Assembly (NCBI GenBank): GCA_947359465.1
Contig: OX375881.1
Location: 74,175,914-74,239,913 of the forward strand
Direction of reading: 5' to 3'
From: Metellina segmentata
Taxonomy: Eukaryota > Arthropoda > Arachnida > Araneae > Tetragnathidae
Length of the DNA: 64,000 nucleotides
Positions 1 to 15,000 of this stretch are shown piece after piece. Every line of letters begins with the position of its first letter. Positions within the stretch are counted from its first letter, which is position 1. The notes beneath the pieces were generated by a model that was not told the origin of the DNA, did not search any database, and saw only the letters and a program-made list of their open reading frames with translations. The position numbers were made by a program, and so were the translations under genes.

Positions 1-3000
1 ACACAAATTATGTTATAGAAATACTGACACCTGTGATAAGCAATTACCTTTCGTCATGGCATCTTTGACTAATTTACCATTTGACATGAGAGGCAGAAAA
101 GTTTCCAATACGGTAATTTGACCTGAGAAAAACAATCCAAAATAAGAAATTGTTTGTTCCATGAAAACATGATTATAGCGTTTGTAGATGCCAATTTTTA
201 CAACATACAAGGAAAAACTAATATTTCTAAAAGTTTGCTTAAATGTCTGTTCTACTCAGTAACTTCTAAAATGCCACCATTTTATAAACATGCAATTGTA
301 AAACGATGAAAATATCAAATTAAAACCTACAACTGTAACTATTTAAAAACTAAGTATTGTATTATTGTCTACAATAAAATAAAATACAGGCTGGCTTGCA
401 TATGATTTATCAAATATTTAAGATGCATTATGAATGTGATGAAAACACTTATTTTTTCTTCAGTGTAGGATGGAATATATTAAAAGAATTGTTTTCATAA
501 AAACAAATTACTCAACACAACTTTTGAAAATATTCCTTGTAAAATGAATCAATAAATATATGGTCTTTAAAATGAGTTTGTCAATTATAATTATTAAAAG
601 CTAATAATACTGAGTAAAGCAAGTCATTTTTTTTTAATGTTTTCCTTTCTTAATTTTGTTCATATTACACATGTATTTCTTCATTTAATAAATTATTTTT
701 AATGCTGTCTCACAATAACTGATAATTTTAGTTAACCTTTGATTTAACAAGTTATCATGGATTTAAAGAATGTCCCTGAACAATTAGAATTCAGTCTTTT
801 GAGAAGCAAAATAATGCAAGCTAAATTTTTATTACAGAAACAGAAAATATATTAACTTACTAGCAGAATACTTAAAAGAATGAAGGACAAGCAAGAGATA
901 GACAAGAACATCACTGGCTGCTATATCATTAACACAAATTTGATTGCTAGTAACACCAGCTATTACCTACAAAAATTGATTAAAAATAAGTTTTTAGATA
1001 TAGTATTAGCAGATAACACCAAAACTATTGAATACAAATGTAAATTGATTCAAAATTAAAGCTAAGTTTTGCAAAAGTCTTTGCTAGTCCTACAATTTTA
1101 ACGCATTTTGTGTTATGAAAACTACAGATATGCAGTTCATTTAATTTTTAAAATTAATTACATCATAATAGTGTAACATAAAATAGAACTTAAGCAAGAA
1201 ATTATTTAAAAATTTTATAAACATGCATTAAGAACACAAAAAAAAATTAGGGAATCCTTGTTTAGAGTCAGAAAACCTTTCATTCTACCAACAATGCTTT
1301 ATTCTTAAAACTTTAAAGTGTAGGCAATAAATAATTTGATAGGAGAAAAAATGCATTTGATACACAGATGATTTATAGACTGTGAACCATAAATACTTAC
1401 ATCAATAGCTAAAGCTTGGACTTTGGAACAATCATCGAGCCTCAAAAGACTGAAGAGGAGTTTAAAGTGACCAATAAATTGCATTTCAACACCTACAGCA
1501 GGTAATAAATACGAATTAGAAATTTAAATTTCTAAATAAAATATCCAATACAATAGTGTACATTTCACTAAAACTTTTTAAAGCAATAATTTTTTTTTAC
1601 AGTTGGATTACGATATTGTATTAAAAAAAATATGATGGAAATCAAATTTAGTAATAAAAAATACATGATTTATTTGTTGTAATTTTTATATTAATTTTGA
1701 ATAGATTTACATACATAGACTGCTCCTAAATACAATTAAGAAATAACAGGTGACCATTCCTACCTGGATTATTCATTACTACATTACGAAGAGCTTCCAA
1801 TGACATTTCTACATTTTTTAGTCTCTCTTGATTAGTCTCAGCATTGACACCAGATGATTGCAAAGTCATAAGAGAGTATAAATACTGTGCCTGGGAACAC
1901 AGGAAATCCAGAAGCTCCAATGTAAAAAACTTTGGATCCTGGGAAGCAGAATGAAAAATAAATGAATATTATAATAAAATCCGGTGATACAGAACTGAAG
2001 TTATAAATTTTATACAGGACAGTAAATCTCACCAGATACTTATGCACAGTTCACGAAATATAAAACCAAAGAGTTTTTATTTTATTTATATTTACGATGT
2101 AAATTTTATGCAGGCAAATAAATCTACAATTTTAGTTTTTAGACACATTTATCGAACATTTTTCTTAAGAGGCTAAGCAGAAATAAAAAAAATTTTAATT
2201 TACAACAAAGTTTTAAAAAAATTAAACGTTTATCTGGAAATTGTCTTAGATGCTTTCTAAGAGTGCAATAAATTACACATCCATCAGCTTTAATAATAAA
2301 TTAAATCTTAGGTAAAATCAGAATGAAAGTATATATGTGAGCTGGAAATATGATTTGGTTTGCATATAACAATAATTCTAATGTATATTACAACAAAAGC
2401 TCAAATTATCGAACAAGGCAATTCTGGTGTAAAGCATGTCAACCATAAATCAATCCAAGAAGCAAAATGGATGAGAAAATCATGGCCTTCATGTTTTTGT
2501 GCAAATTATAAAATAAATAGAGGTAGAAGCCTCACAAGAAATACAAGATTAGGAGGAGAAGGGGTTTTACTCATTCAATACTCCACTTGCTCTAGTTAGG
2601 CTGTAGCATGTAGACACTGGTCTTGTTTCTGGGTGTAACAACCTAAGAGAGGCATTCTCATCAAGATTATTGATGTAATAGAATGCCTTGAGAAAATCTT
2701 ATAAAACAAACATGACTAGCTCGCAGGTGATAACAGAAGTTTTTGTGTGTTTTCTACAATTTCAAAAAGATGCCATATGGCAGGGGTGGCCAACCTGTGG
2801 CACATTGGATGATTACAAGTGGTGCATTGCACCCCTTCGCCCAGTTATTCTTTTAAAGTAGACGCCATAACTGAATCCATCTTCATATTTTTAACACCAG
2901 AGTGCTCTTAGTACAATTCATACATAATTCTTACTTATCAGTTAGTTGCAATTTTTTAAAAGCAAATTGATTATTGAAAATGAAATTTGATTAGCATCAT

Positions 3001-6000
3001 TCGTCGAGAATTTAATTTCTTCGTCAAGGTTCCACTGTGACTGGGTCAGTCTACAAAGATGTGGATCGGCTTTTGAAACAAATGCGGCGTGTGACGCCTG
3101 ATTTGTTGGACAGTTGAAATTGGTGCCTCTTGCTCGACAATTCCCAGTCTCACAAGTCCATCATTGTGCAACAATTTTTGCCGAAAAAGCAGGTTGTGAG
3201 CATCGCTCGCCCATCCCCAGGACTATTTTCTGCTTCCCAAGTTTAAGATGAAGGGGCAGCGGTTTGAGAAGATAGAGGAGATTGAAGCGGCTGTGACATC
3301 AGGACTCAATAGTTTTGAAGTGGAGGCGTTACACAGAAGGCATTTACGGACCTTTACACACGTTCCAAACGTTGTATTGAATTGAGAGGAGACTATGTAA
3401 AAGTTTGCTATCAAATAAAAGTATATCCTCTGTGTTATATGGCCTGTGTACGATCAGTCCTGGAATGTTTTGAGTACATTGTGTATTTTCCAACCTCAAT
3501 CGTTAACGTAAGAAGGTAGAATAGGTGTTTGATTATTATGGCACACCTGAATTCGTATGTGAAAAAAATTGGTGCACTGCGTGTAAAAGGTTGGCCACCT
3601 CTGCCATCTGGTATTCTTGTAGTTTAAGGCCATGGGATATTTTGTTTATTGCATATTGCTGCACAATGAAAATTCACAAAACTGATGCTATACCGGGTAA
3701 ATTCAATTTTGAAAGTTAAATAGTTTTCTTGCATTGGAAATAATAAGAATTGAAACCATATATTTTTCAGTATATTTCCATTTTCCACGAATCTGGAGAA
3801 AATTCCAAGTTTCACAGGGCTCTTGAAAAAATGATTCGTTTCCAGTAGGGTACAGACCTTGGAAAACAAAATGTGCAAGAGTGAATTAAGTGTGTAATAA
3901 ATTTCTTACCTTTAAAGGAAAGGATGGTTGCTCATTATATACACGTACAAAGATTCCTCCAATGATTAGTTCTGAGCTGTGAGCTGAGAATTTAAAGTTA
4001 CTTCCATAAGCTGGATCACACTCTCCCTAAGAGCAAAGGCAATATAAAAAATAAATGTTATGCTCACAATAAAAAGCATTCAAATGTAGGATAGAAAAAA
4101 TAATTACTCACAGATCGAATTTTATCTTTGCGCTGTGCTTCTAAATATTCATTCAGCTCAGCCCTTGTGGCATTGTCCCAGATCAGATATGGGTTTTCTG
4201 TATTACTGTTTAATATTTTCAGCACCTGAAGACATTTAAAAAGTGTATTTCTCACAAATAATTTCATTCAGACAAAACACCATATAAAAAATTTAAAATT
4301 TACATGAAATGCCCTTTTATCTTTGGAAATCATTAAATAATTTTCCACAATTTAACAATTATCCTTTTCCACCAATAAGTACAGCAACACATTTTAAAGA
4401 TGCTCTATATTCAATTTGAACCATTGTCCTCTACTTAGAAGCTATTTTAAAAAATGCAAGTTAAAAATATGTATTTCAACTGACAACATTAAATTTTACC
4501 TATAAGGTTCATTCAATAAATAAGAAGCCGGAGCCCGTTACGGAAAATCGGCTTTTAAAAATATAGCAGTATTGTGGGGGAAACACAGCGAACTAATGTA
4601 GAAACCATTCTGTATGCGTTATTGACATGAGGGCGTGTGTGTCATGGCTTGTGGTGAAAAGGTGAGGTAAACAAGATCCAGCGCTGTCCAAAATGCATTT
4701 CAGGTTTGAACTTTGAAATTAAAGCATCAAAAGAGGAACAACAGGGCGTAATGTGATTCCTTACAGCAGAAGGATGTTAAGGAACGGAAATTCACAGGTG
4801 AATGTCTATTGTTCACGGGGAACATTGCATGTCTCTTTCCAGAATGAAGCTGTGGTGCAAGCGTTTTCGCGAAAGCCGAATATCGCTAGCAGATGACAAA
4901 CAACCTGGAACTCCAAAGCGAGTTAGTGATGATTTATGTCGCTAAAGTGGATGAATTCATTCGTCAAGACCGATGTCTAAGCGTTTCCAACATAGCGGAA
5001 AATGTCAACCTCAGTGTCAGTGCAGTTCATCCCATTATCAAGAACATGCTGCAGTACTGTAAAGTCTGCGCGAAAGGGGTTCCTCATCATTTGGAAGCAG
5101 CACAAGAAGCCTTTTACATGGGCATGTCGATGGAATTTCTGCAACGTTTTGCGGACAAGGGTGCAAATTTCTTGTCCAACATTGTTGCAAGGAACGAGAG
5201 CTGGTGCAACCATTATGAACCAGAATCAAAGTGCCAAAGTCTTCAGTAGAAACACACAGGTTCACCATCGCCAAAAAAAAGCAAAGCCGTTCGCAGCAGT
5301 TGGGGGATAAGTCATGTTAAAAATTTTTTCGACCAACACGGACCACTATTCATTGAGTTCCTGCCAAAAGGTGCCACAATTAATGCAGCCTGTTATTAAG
5401 AGACACTGACCAATTTGCAAAAGGCAATCAGATCAAAAAGACCTGGCAAACTGTCTGGCGGCGTTATTATCTCACATGATAACGCCTATCTCCATACAGC
5501 AATTGCCGTCAAAGATCAGTACGTGAAATTTAAGTGGGAGGTCCTAAACCATCCCCCTCACAGTCCTGACATATCTCCTTGCAATATTCACCATTTAGAG
5601 AACTCAAAAAACAGTTACGTGGAAGAAGATTTCAGTCGGACGATAAAGTGCAGTAGGAGGTTCGAAATTGGTTCTTACAGCACTACATATTACTACACAG
5701 TTATTTCTAAGACTTTCTATGAGAGGGGAATACAACCCCCCCCCTATTTTCACAATGGGATAAATGTTTGAATCACCAGGTTCAATATTTTTGAATAAAA
5801 AGAAGCGAGCCATGCATAGGTGAGCCTGGCTCGCTATTTATTGAATGTACCTTATAGCTTTTGCTTTTGAGATTCCAACAGAAAAAGTTCTATAAGGTTC
5901 ATGTTAATCCAAAGGATTTCAAATAAGAACATTTTGTTCCACAGCATTTCAAGATTCAAATTTAGCAAGCTTGAAATTTAGAAATTTTACTGTTTCAATG

Positions 6001-9000
6001 TTTAAAACTAAGCACAGCATGCAATATAAAGTGGATTAACTGCAGTCATATTCTTTAAATATTCAATTTTATAGATTTTAGGAACTGTGTAGTAATATGT
6101 AAGTACGCCATACAGAGATTGATAAATAAGAAACACTTACCTCAGCAGGATCACACGTTCCCAACTGGCCAACTAAATATGGAGTTAATAAGGCATTTAG
6201 AGACATATTCACAGCATCATTCATGGGAGTCTCATTCTCCCCACTGCCATAACCTCCCAACCTGCACAATGCACGCATACTAAGTTTAGCAAGTTGATTA
6301 GCAATTTCCTGCATAAAATGAGAGGTTTGGTTAGAAAACTTCAGGGGCAGTAACACATTAAAATATTTCTATTCAATACAATTAAGTATTCAAGAAATAC
6401 CTGTTTGTTCGATTCCTCGTCTCTCTGCACACCACCTTCTTCAAGAGTATAATCGTAACTGAAGAGAAAGACAAGAAGATGGAAGAGAACACCAGCTTGA
6501 TACAAGTGGGTCTGTAGGGCATCATTTACAGCCAGAGCACTCACACATTCCACGACAACAGTACACAGTTTGGTTAGATGCTAAAACACAGTAAACATTT
6601 TCTATAGATCAATCAAAGCCCCAACATGGATTTTTAAAAAAATTATCTGTCTTCACTAGATAAGAAACATGGTCCATTGAGGTACATAAATCTGTCAGTC
6701 AAGTAAAAAACTTTTGTTAGTATATAAAGTTGTGAAACAACATTGTTTACATTGTTAGCAAACATCGTTTAAAAACTACTCCTTTAACACTTTTACAACC
6801 TTTATAAAACTAAGCAGTTAATTTAATAGCAGCAAAAACTAATATGTTTCTGTATTGGAATTGGTATATGAATGTACAAGATGAACTCTTCAAGTTGCAA
6901 ATCTACTAGAGTTAAAATCTAGAATGTTTATTTGATTTGAACTGCAACATTTAATCCATACTCTAAAACACATTATCTGTATTAAATTAAAAATTCATTT
7001 TTATATAAGCCATGTGTCATAATATACTTTTAAGTCATTTTGAAAATCCAAGTCTAATTTCACATTGAATTTTTGAAAAAAACATTAAGTAATTAATACA
7101 TGCTGCTTTAAATTTAAGATAAACCAAGATTCCCAGCTTAAAAAAGAAAACAAAAAATTCACATATCTTAAAGAAAAATTCCTCACAAATATCTCTCAAT
7201 AACAATTTAAATCTTCTAGTAATTAAGAAAAAATCATTTTTATATCTTACTTGGAAGTATAAAATTCTGCACAAATCTCGTATCATATCTGGCATTTCAA
7301 TCATACGCTCTCGACAACCTCTGAACTGAGCAGCAACAGCAAAGCAGCGAGATATATGAATGCAAACTTGGACAGAGAGGTCTTCAACTTTAGACGAACG
7401 ACTCAACACTCCAACACATCGAGAGAAAGCTTCTTCTAAAGCCTTTAATTTAAGGAAACATGATCAATACACATGCAAGTGAGGGAAAACAATACATAGA
7501 TCACAAGGGATAAGTTATATCAGAATACATGACACTAAAGTTGAACCTCAATATAACAAATCCGAAGAGACCATATCTTTAATTTTTTATTTCGACAAAA
7601 TCTTAAAATATTTAGAATTTCTTGAGGGGACTTATTTGAAAGTGCACAGTTACAAGTCGAATATCATATTTTATTCATGAAACCATTGATAAATATTCTC
7701 AATTCCAAATATTAATTATACTTGATTCATCTAATTAATATCAATGTTCTAATCTGTTCTGGACAAAAGTTTAAATCACAAAATACAGAGCTTGACTACA
7801 GTCATAAGAAAATTTGTAAAATTGCGACTAGATTTTACTTAGATCAGGGTTTTAACACTTGTTTTCGTTGGAACATAAAAAAATTATTCATTTAATTAAG
7901 GTCCCACAGTGCTTATAAATATGTAATTAAACAAGTTTTGAAGTAATACTCTCTTCATGCAAAAATAAGAATAACACATTAAGCACATACTTCCAAGCCT
8001 CCTTCCCTACGGAGTTCTTCAGCATTCAGCGCAGAGCAATTGACAGTGTGATATGCTGTTTCAGCAGCAGCAGCTAACAAAGGAGCACTTTTCGAGAAAA
8101 GTTGAGAGTCATTGGTTTCTAGCCTGATAGTTTTCACTAACATAGGATAACCTGAATACTTGTAGGGTTGCAAATCTAAAACATAAGAGATTGAAAATTT
8201 GTACATTCAATGTAAAAAGTATGTAACATGTGTTGGAGAATTTTTTGTGTGCACAAATGTAACAAATTTCACTCATTTACTTCCATAGCAAGCAAAAGCA
8301 GGATAGTTATATGGAAGATTTTGAAAATTCCACAGGTCAGTATATTTGATATTCAAATTGGCTGGGTGCACTTGAGAACTGACAGAAAACTTATATTATT
8401 TTCAAATCATTCAAAAATCTCAGAAAGTGATCATAGAAGTATCAGATTAAGTATAAATTTTCAGTCAGCATACACAATCAATAGTAGAATAATTCCAAAT
8501 TTCAGAAAGGTAAATTTTCATAAGATAAGGGAAGAGTTAAAGGAAACATTCAAAGGGGGATTATTAGCACTGCATCATTCTGAACAATGGGAGGAATTCA
8601 AGAATAAGTTAGACAGGGTGTTAAAAAAACATGTAACGTTCAGGAAAAAAGGAAAATCTAGAAAATTACTCCCTATGTGGTTTTCAGGGGAAACACACAA
8701 AGCTTTAAAATTAAAACAAAGAACATACAGGGTATATAAAAGCACTGGTAATGACAGGGACAAGGAGGCATATCAGAAAGCCAGAAAGGAGTTTAAAACT
8801 ATTAGTCGGAAGCAAAAGGTGTCCTTGGAGGAAAAATTAGCAAGGGAAATAAATATAAACCCAAAAGAATTTTTTGCATATGCAAGTGGTAAAAATAAAT
8901 TTAGTACTACACTGGGCCCGTTAGAGGGGAAGGGAGGTGAATTAATTCAAGACGAGGTGGGAATGGCAAACGTGTTAAATGACTTTTTTCTGGGGGTTTT

Positions 9001-12000
9001 CAATGGTAACTATAGTTTAAAAAAGGATCCCAAGGATGGAGCCTTTGCAGGGGGTATAATTAAAGAATGCAAATTCAACAGGGAAGAAATAGTACATCAG
9101 TTGAAAAGAATTAAGCCATCTAAAGCACCAGGGCCAGACGATATTTATCCGAGAGTACTAGTGGAATGCGCGGAAGAACTGGGGGAAGTAATTCACACGA
9201 TATTTAATTCAACATATAGCACAGGTTGGGTGCCAATGGATTGGAAGTTGGCCAACATAACTCCAATTTTCAAAAAGGGAATACAAAGTGATCCGGGCAA
9301 CTATAGACCAGTAAGTCTAACATCAGTAATTTGCAAAATATTTGAATCTCTGTTAAAAAAGCATATAATGTTATACTTGGAGGAGGGGGGACTGTTATCA
9401 GAGAATCAGTATGGGTTTAGGAAGAGCAGATCCTGCTCTACAAACCTTTTGAAGTTCTACGAAAAAATTACTGAGGAGCTGGATAATAAGAGCAGTGTGG
9501 ATATCATGTACATAGATTTTCAAAAGGCTTTTGATAAAGTACCTCATGAGGCATTACTGTTTAAATTGGAAAGGCTGGGGATTCAGGGAAAAATATTAAT
9601 ATGGATAAAAAATTGGTTATTGGGTAGAAAGCAGAGAGTGCAGGTAAAAGGAAATTATTCACAGTGGACAGAAGTTATAAGTGGGGTGCCTCAGGGATCA
9701 GTTTTGGGACCAATTTTATTTATAATTTTCATAGATGATATAGGTCAGGGGATAAAGAATAGAATCAGTATATTTGCAGATGACTTAAAAATATGGGGGA
9801 CAGTGGATACCAAGTTACAGATAGAGAACTTACAAGGGGATTTTGATAAGATATCCGAATGGGCTGTAAAATGGGGTATGTCATTTAATGTAGGGAAATG
9901 TCAAGTTCTGCATATGGGTTACAGGAACAGTGGAGCCGAGCACTGTCTGCAGGGAGTAAAGGTAAAGGAGGGAGAAACAGTCAAGGATCTTGGGGTGATA
10001 ATTCACAGGGATTTTAAAATGGGTCACCAATGTTCAGCTGCGGGTAAAAAGGCTAATAGGTTATTGGGGTATATTAAAAAGACTGTAACTTCAAGGGATA
10101 AAAATATAATCTTGCCGTCATATAAGGGTTTAGTAAGACCACATCTAGAATATGCTGTACAATTCTGGGCTCCATATATGAGAAAGGACATAGAATCAAT
10201 TGAAAGGGTTCAGCACAGAGCCAAAAATAATAAAGGGGATAGCAAATTTCAACTATAATGAACGTTTAAGTAAGTTAAACATGTATACACTGGAAAGAAG
10301 GAGGGGGGATTTGATTCAGCTTTTCAAGTTTGTAAAACAAGGGGACACAGAGGGCTTAAATTTCAATAGGGATAACAGAACAAGGGGCCATGGGTATAAA
10401 TTGAATAAGACACATTTTAATCGGGATTTAAGGAAAAACTACTACTTTAATAGGGTAATAGACAGTTGGAACGTGTTGCCAGATAATATAGTTAATTCAA
10501 AGGGAGTGTACGAATTTAAGACACAATTGGATAGTCAGTGGGAATTGGAGATTTCATAAACAAAGGACCAGCCTTATTGGGCTTGAGCCTGTAGCTGGTC
10601 GTCAATATTTGTATTTGTAAAAGCATCGATAAAACAAGTGAATTTGACATTTTAATTGGTTTGAACAGGTTACTTTTGCTCTATTACAAACTGTTAATAA
10701 AAATTTTAACTATATAAACTTGCATAAAAAAATTTAAACCAATTAAATGCCCTAAGTAGTTAGTTTTTAATTACCACTCTTAAAATTTTTCAATCCTTGC
10801 TAAAAAAATAACAATCCTAATCACCTTAATAACACTCACATCACATACAAGCAGTGAGTGTCTTTGTTTGGCAGCACTTGTATGTTGAACAGGCATCTAA
10901 CATCAACATATGCAAGCCTTGAAACAATAAATTGTATTGTTCTTGCATATTTTCTGATACTCTAGCGGTAATTTTAATTAGTAGATAGCAATATAGCTTG
11001 CTTTCTTTTCAAATATGCAGTGGCATTGTATTACTTTGAAAGAAAGTGGAATCAGTAAGGTCACTTTGGTTGAATGATATTTTTGGGTTACTTTTACAAT
11101 ATTGTCGAATTCCTTTTTGGTATGGCACTCTCAAGTAATTTTTTTGCTACTCAAGGGCTAATTATATCGAGGTCTATGGCTTAAAAAACATTCTGACACT
11201 ACAAACATCCATGCCTCAACCAGGATTTGAACACAGAGCCTGCTGAACTGAGGGCCAGTCACTACAAACATCCAGTTGGATACCAGAAAGTTTATTTTTG
11301 GAATATGATTGAATCAAACTATGATAGTGAAAGAAGACATCTCAGAAAAACAATTTGACCCAGATGAATATTATGTTTAATTACTGCTTGGATGAAAATG
11401 TGTGAAATCAACAATTTGTTGTTAAGTACTTCCCTTGTTTTCATTTCCATAACACACCAAAAAAATACTTTTACCCGAACCTAATTAAATGAAATTTAAA
11501 TATTTATGTGCTCCTTTAACATTATGTTGTACGTGTAAACATGTTTTTTTTTTATTGCAATGAAATAAAAAGAAAACAAAAAAATATAATTAGTTTGAAC
11601 ATCATAAAATTTACAAAAATACACAATTTTTTTTTTATTTGGTTAACTTTAGCATAAAAAATGCAACCAAGAATAGGTTGAATAGAGTATCAATCTGAGA
11701 AGCCTAAGAAACTAATGATACAAAACTGAATGAGTTTTACATTTTCCAACTAAATATCCCTAAATTTTATTAAAAACTAACCCAGCATTGCCCATGCCAG
11801 TTGCTTTAGTGGGGTTATTGGTTTGCGATGCAAACCAAATGGGCATTTGTAGCCTATTGGATAACAGACATCACAGAGTTGCCCATGACAGTTCTTTTCG
11901 TGGAAGTCACATTGCTTGTGGTGTTGGTTTGCTTTGCAAACCAAAAATTATAAATATTTAATCAAAACATTATTTATTAAAAGAAATTCAAACATATAAA

Positions 12001-15000
12001 GTATCTATCTATATGGTGTAAAATTTTCCACAGATTTCAAATCCGTATCAATTCTATATTTAACAATCGCTGAGATAGAAAAAAGCACCAAAGAACACCA
12101 GTGATTATTTAATTATTTCTTTTGCGTCACTCGAATCTGTTTCCCAGGTAACCAAAATGAATTAATCTTGAATCAAACGAAGGTCGTTCGAATCTGATTG
12201 CTAACACTCTCATTTATTGTGACTACGCGAAAGGTGAAAAAAAACTTGGTATAGTTCCAAAGGATGATGTCAATAGTGACATCACAGGAAGAAAAAGTCA
12301 ATTTGCATGTGATTCTTCATTTCCGGAAAAAAGAACGAACAATGAAAAAACTTATTAAATTTATTTTTAAATGTTCTAGATTGAATTTTAAAAATCGCAG
12401 TGACCCAAAAATTGCGAAAAATTTGTACTACCTGTGTGCCACATCCCATTACTGAAAGTGCCATAGACCCGTCAGTACTTTGCGGTCAGAAGTAAAACAG
12501 ACAGACAAACACTTCCTTTTATAATTATATAAAACCACATGCATGGATATAAAATCTTACCATCTTTATGACGACTGAAAAGAATTGTCTGGCTTTTCAA
12601 AATCAAAACAACATTATGAGGATCAGGGCCCTCACATTGTCGTGAAGACTTGCTACATAAGAATTCATATGCCTTGTTTACATTTTCAAATATTTCCTAA
12701 GAGAAAATGCAGATATTGAGATTTCATACTGATTACTTTGGAAAATGGAATTTATTAACTAAGGATTGTTAGGCAAAAAGTGAATAAGAATTGAATTAAC
12801 AATGCTAATCTATTAAATCACTAAAATATAAAGAAAACTATTTTAGAAAATTGTCAAAATGTTAATATTTAAGATAAGAAGCAACAAATTTACATTTTTT
12901 CACAAATACATTTAAAATTACATGTATTTGAAGACACCATAAACCATATATACAAAAACTCCATAGACTTTAAAATCCTGCTTATAAGCTTGACAACAAA
13001 TGTTTTATTTAATCAAAACCGTCAATTACCATTATATGAAAAAACACTCATTCCATTTGTCACCCAGAAGTAACATGTTTCGAAATGCTCAAGTATAATA
13101 AGTAAAAATAAAAAATAAATTTTTTTAACTCAATTAAAAATAAAAGAACACTAACTCGCCCATCAGGATTTTTATCAGGGTGATACTTTTGGGCAAGTTT
13201 GAAGTAGGCCTTCCTTATAATATTTTCTTCAGGTCTGAAAAACAGAAATGAAATGTTTGCTGAGGACAAAGATTTTGAATTTAAGACATAGTGACCAAAA
13301 AAAAAAGATTTTACACACTAAAACAAAATAAATGACTTGCATGGATTGCACACATTAAGAATTGTAAAACACAAGAAAATTGAGTATTTTAAATATAAGA
13401 TGAGGCAAAATGTTATTACATTTTGAAAAGAGTATACAATTAAAAACTCATTCGAAAGGAACCAATCTGATCCAAAGAAAGGCTTACTGATCTTCTCTTT
13501 TGAGTCCAAGCACTTCATAAGCTTCATCAACAGACAGAACTGGAGGCTTCTTTTCAACTTCTTGCTTCCATGCTTCAAGCACATCTTTTAGTAATTTTAT
13601 CTATTAAAGGTAAAATATATAAAATAATAAACATTCTGCAGAAGACGTACGTAAAAGAAACCAGTTATTCAACTTAAAAAAAAAGTATTGTATTGTTTAC
13701 TAATTAAATAATTATTTTTTTTTATCCTCTCTAGACATTACAGTACTGATAGATGATATGGTAAAAAGTAACCATCCAGTAGTAAAAGATAGATACACAA
13801 AATGGTCTAAACGTAAGCAAAAAAAAAAAAAAAAAAAAACAGTTAGTACATAAAATTTTTTGCATGTTCATAATACTCCGAGCAAAATTCTTAAGTTTCC
13901 AAAAAAATGTTTCTGGATACATTTCTCTGGATGTATCCTTTCCCATATTAAACTTAAGTGTTGTCCGTGATCATAATAAAAGCTTTTTTATTTCTTACAC
14001 CCAGTCACTATTTCTTAAACACCCCCTCATGATCTTAAAATGCTAACAAGATCTTCACTGACAAGATGGGGTGTGCTGCAGTTGAGGCTTTCTGCCCAGT
14101 AACAGGACACGACTCCTTCATTGCTCATTTGCATTGCTTAGGTATCTCATCCAAGCCTATCAGCCCCCTCTGTAATTCTGAAGGGCAGAAACCACCTACT
14201 TAAATGTAGAATCCTTCAGACTATCTGAAGAGCTTAGGTATTGGGAGGCAAAATATATTTTAAGGTAATGTGTGTGACTTAGTCTTTTCTTCATTGTTTC
14301 TGTGTTAGATTAATTTTGTACTTTACTGTTGTTGCCTGTCTTTATGTTACACTTAATCTCTCATGAATTATTGATTGTGCCCTAGCCACAGGAACTGAAA
14401 AATAAAAACAAATACCGGACTACTAATCTCTTTGAGGCAAACTGACAGCTATTTGTGAAGGAGTGCTCAGAGGATAAACCACCATTACACCTAACAGAAA
14501 CAATCACCAACAACCATGCGCTTACAAAACCAGATTTAAACCAGGGACATACTGGGTGGGAGGCAAACACTATGGTCATTATAGCAGTTGTGAAGGCAGA
14601 ACAAAGGGTACTCTAATATTTTTGCCAGTGAAAAAGTAGCTTCAAATTCTTGTATATATAGCACTGAGTATTCACACAAATTTCAAAGCTGCATAAACTG
14701 TTTTCTAAATACAACAGAAATCACTGTTACTGCCTGTTTTCTCCAATCCACTAAAAGAAATATTTTCATGTCATTTTGATAACCATTGATTTGTAATATG
14801 CATTTTTACCTTTACTGCATGGCCTTAAATAATCATCTGTACTATATAAATAGTTAAAGAAATGAAACAATATTGTCTAGGTTCCACAAACATGCTAAAC
14901 AGAATGGATGGAAAGATATTAATTTTTTGAAGTATGCAATTAAGAAAGACAAGTATAATTCAACTGAATCAAGATTGTTTCATAGTAAAAACCAGACATG

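Larger units (their letters stand above)
4501..5856 (+). mobile_element. Full-length but inactive mariner element
   Basis: Inverted ends TATAAGGTTCATTCAATAAA (4501) and, read inward from 5856, TATAAGGTACATTCAATAAA define a 1.36-kb element with TA at both edges. Inside, plus-strand frames give a helix-turn-helix-like [15 protein letters not shown] (about 4851-4900), then [20 protein letters not shown]. The first catalytic Asp is replaced (ARNESW instead of DESW), the second is kept (HDNAYLHTA), and the third is Asn (SPDISPCN). Several stops and frame changes are present, so the element is dead. Confidence 0.85.

Noticed and set aside
7035..7250. Open continuation of DNAJC13 exon 35 past position 7251
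   Set aside because: The frame continues into low-complexity AT-rich codons. The GTAAGA donor at 7250 joins exactly to exon 36 in phase, so the extension is intronic.
7541..7870. pogo/Tigger-like terminal sequence TTGAACCTCAATATAACAAA
   Set aside because: Only one end resembles such elements. No matching inverted end or transposase was found, so it is not listed.
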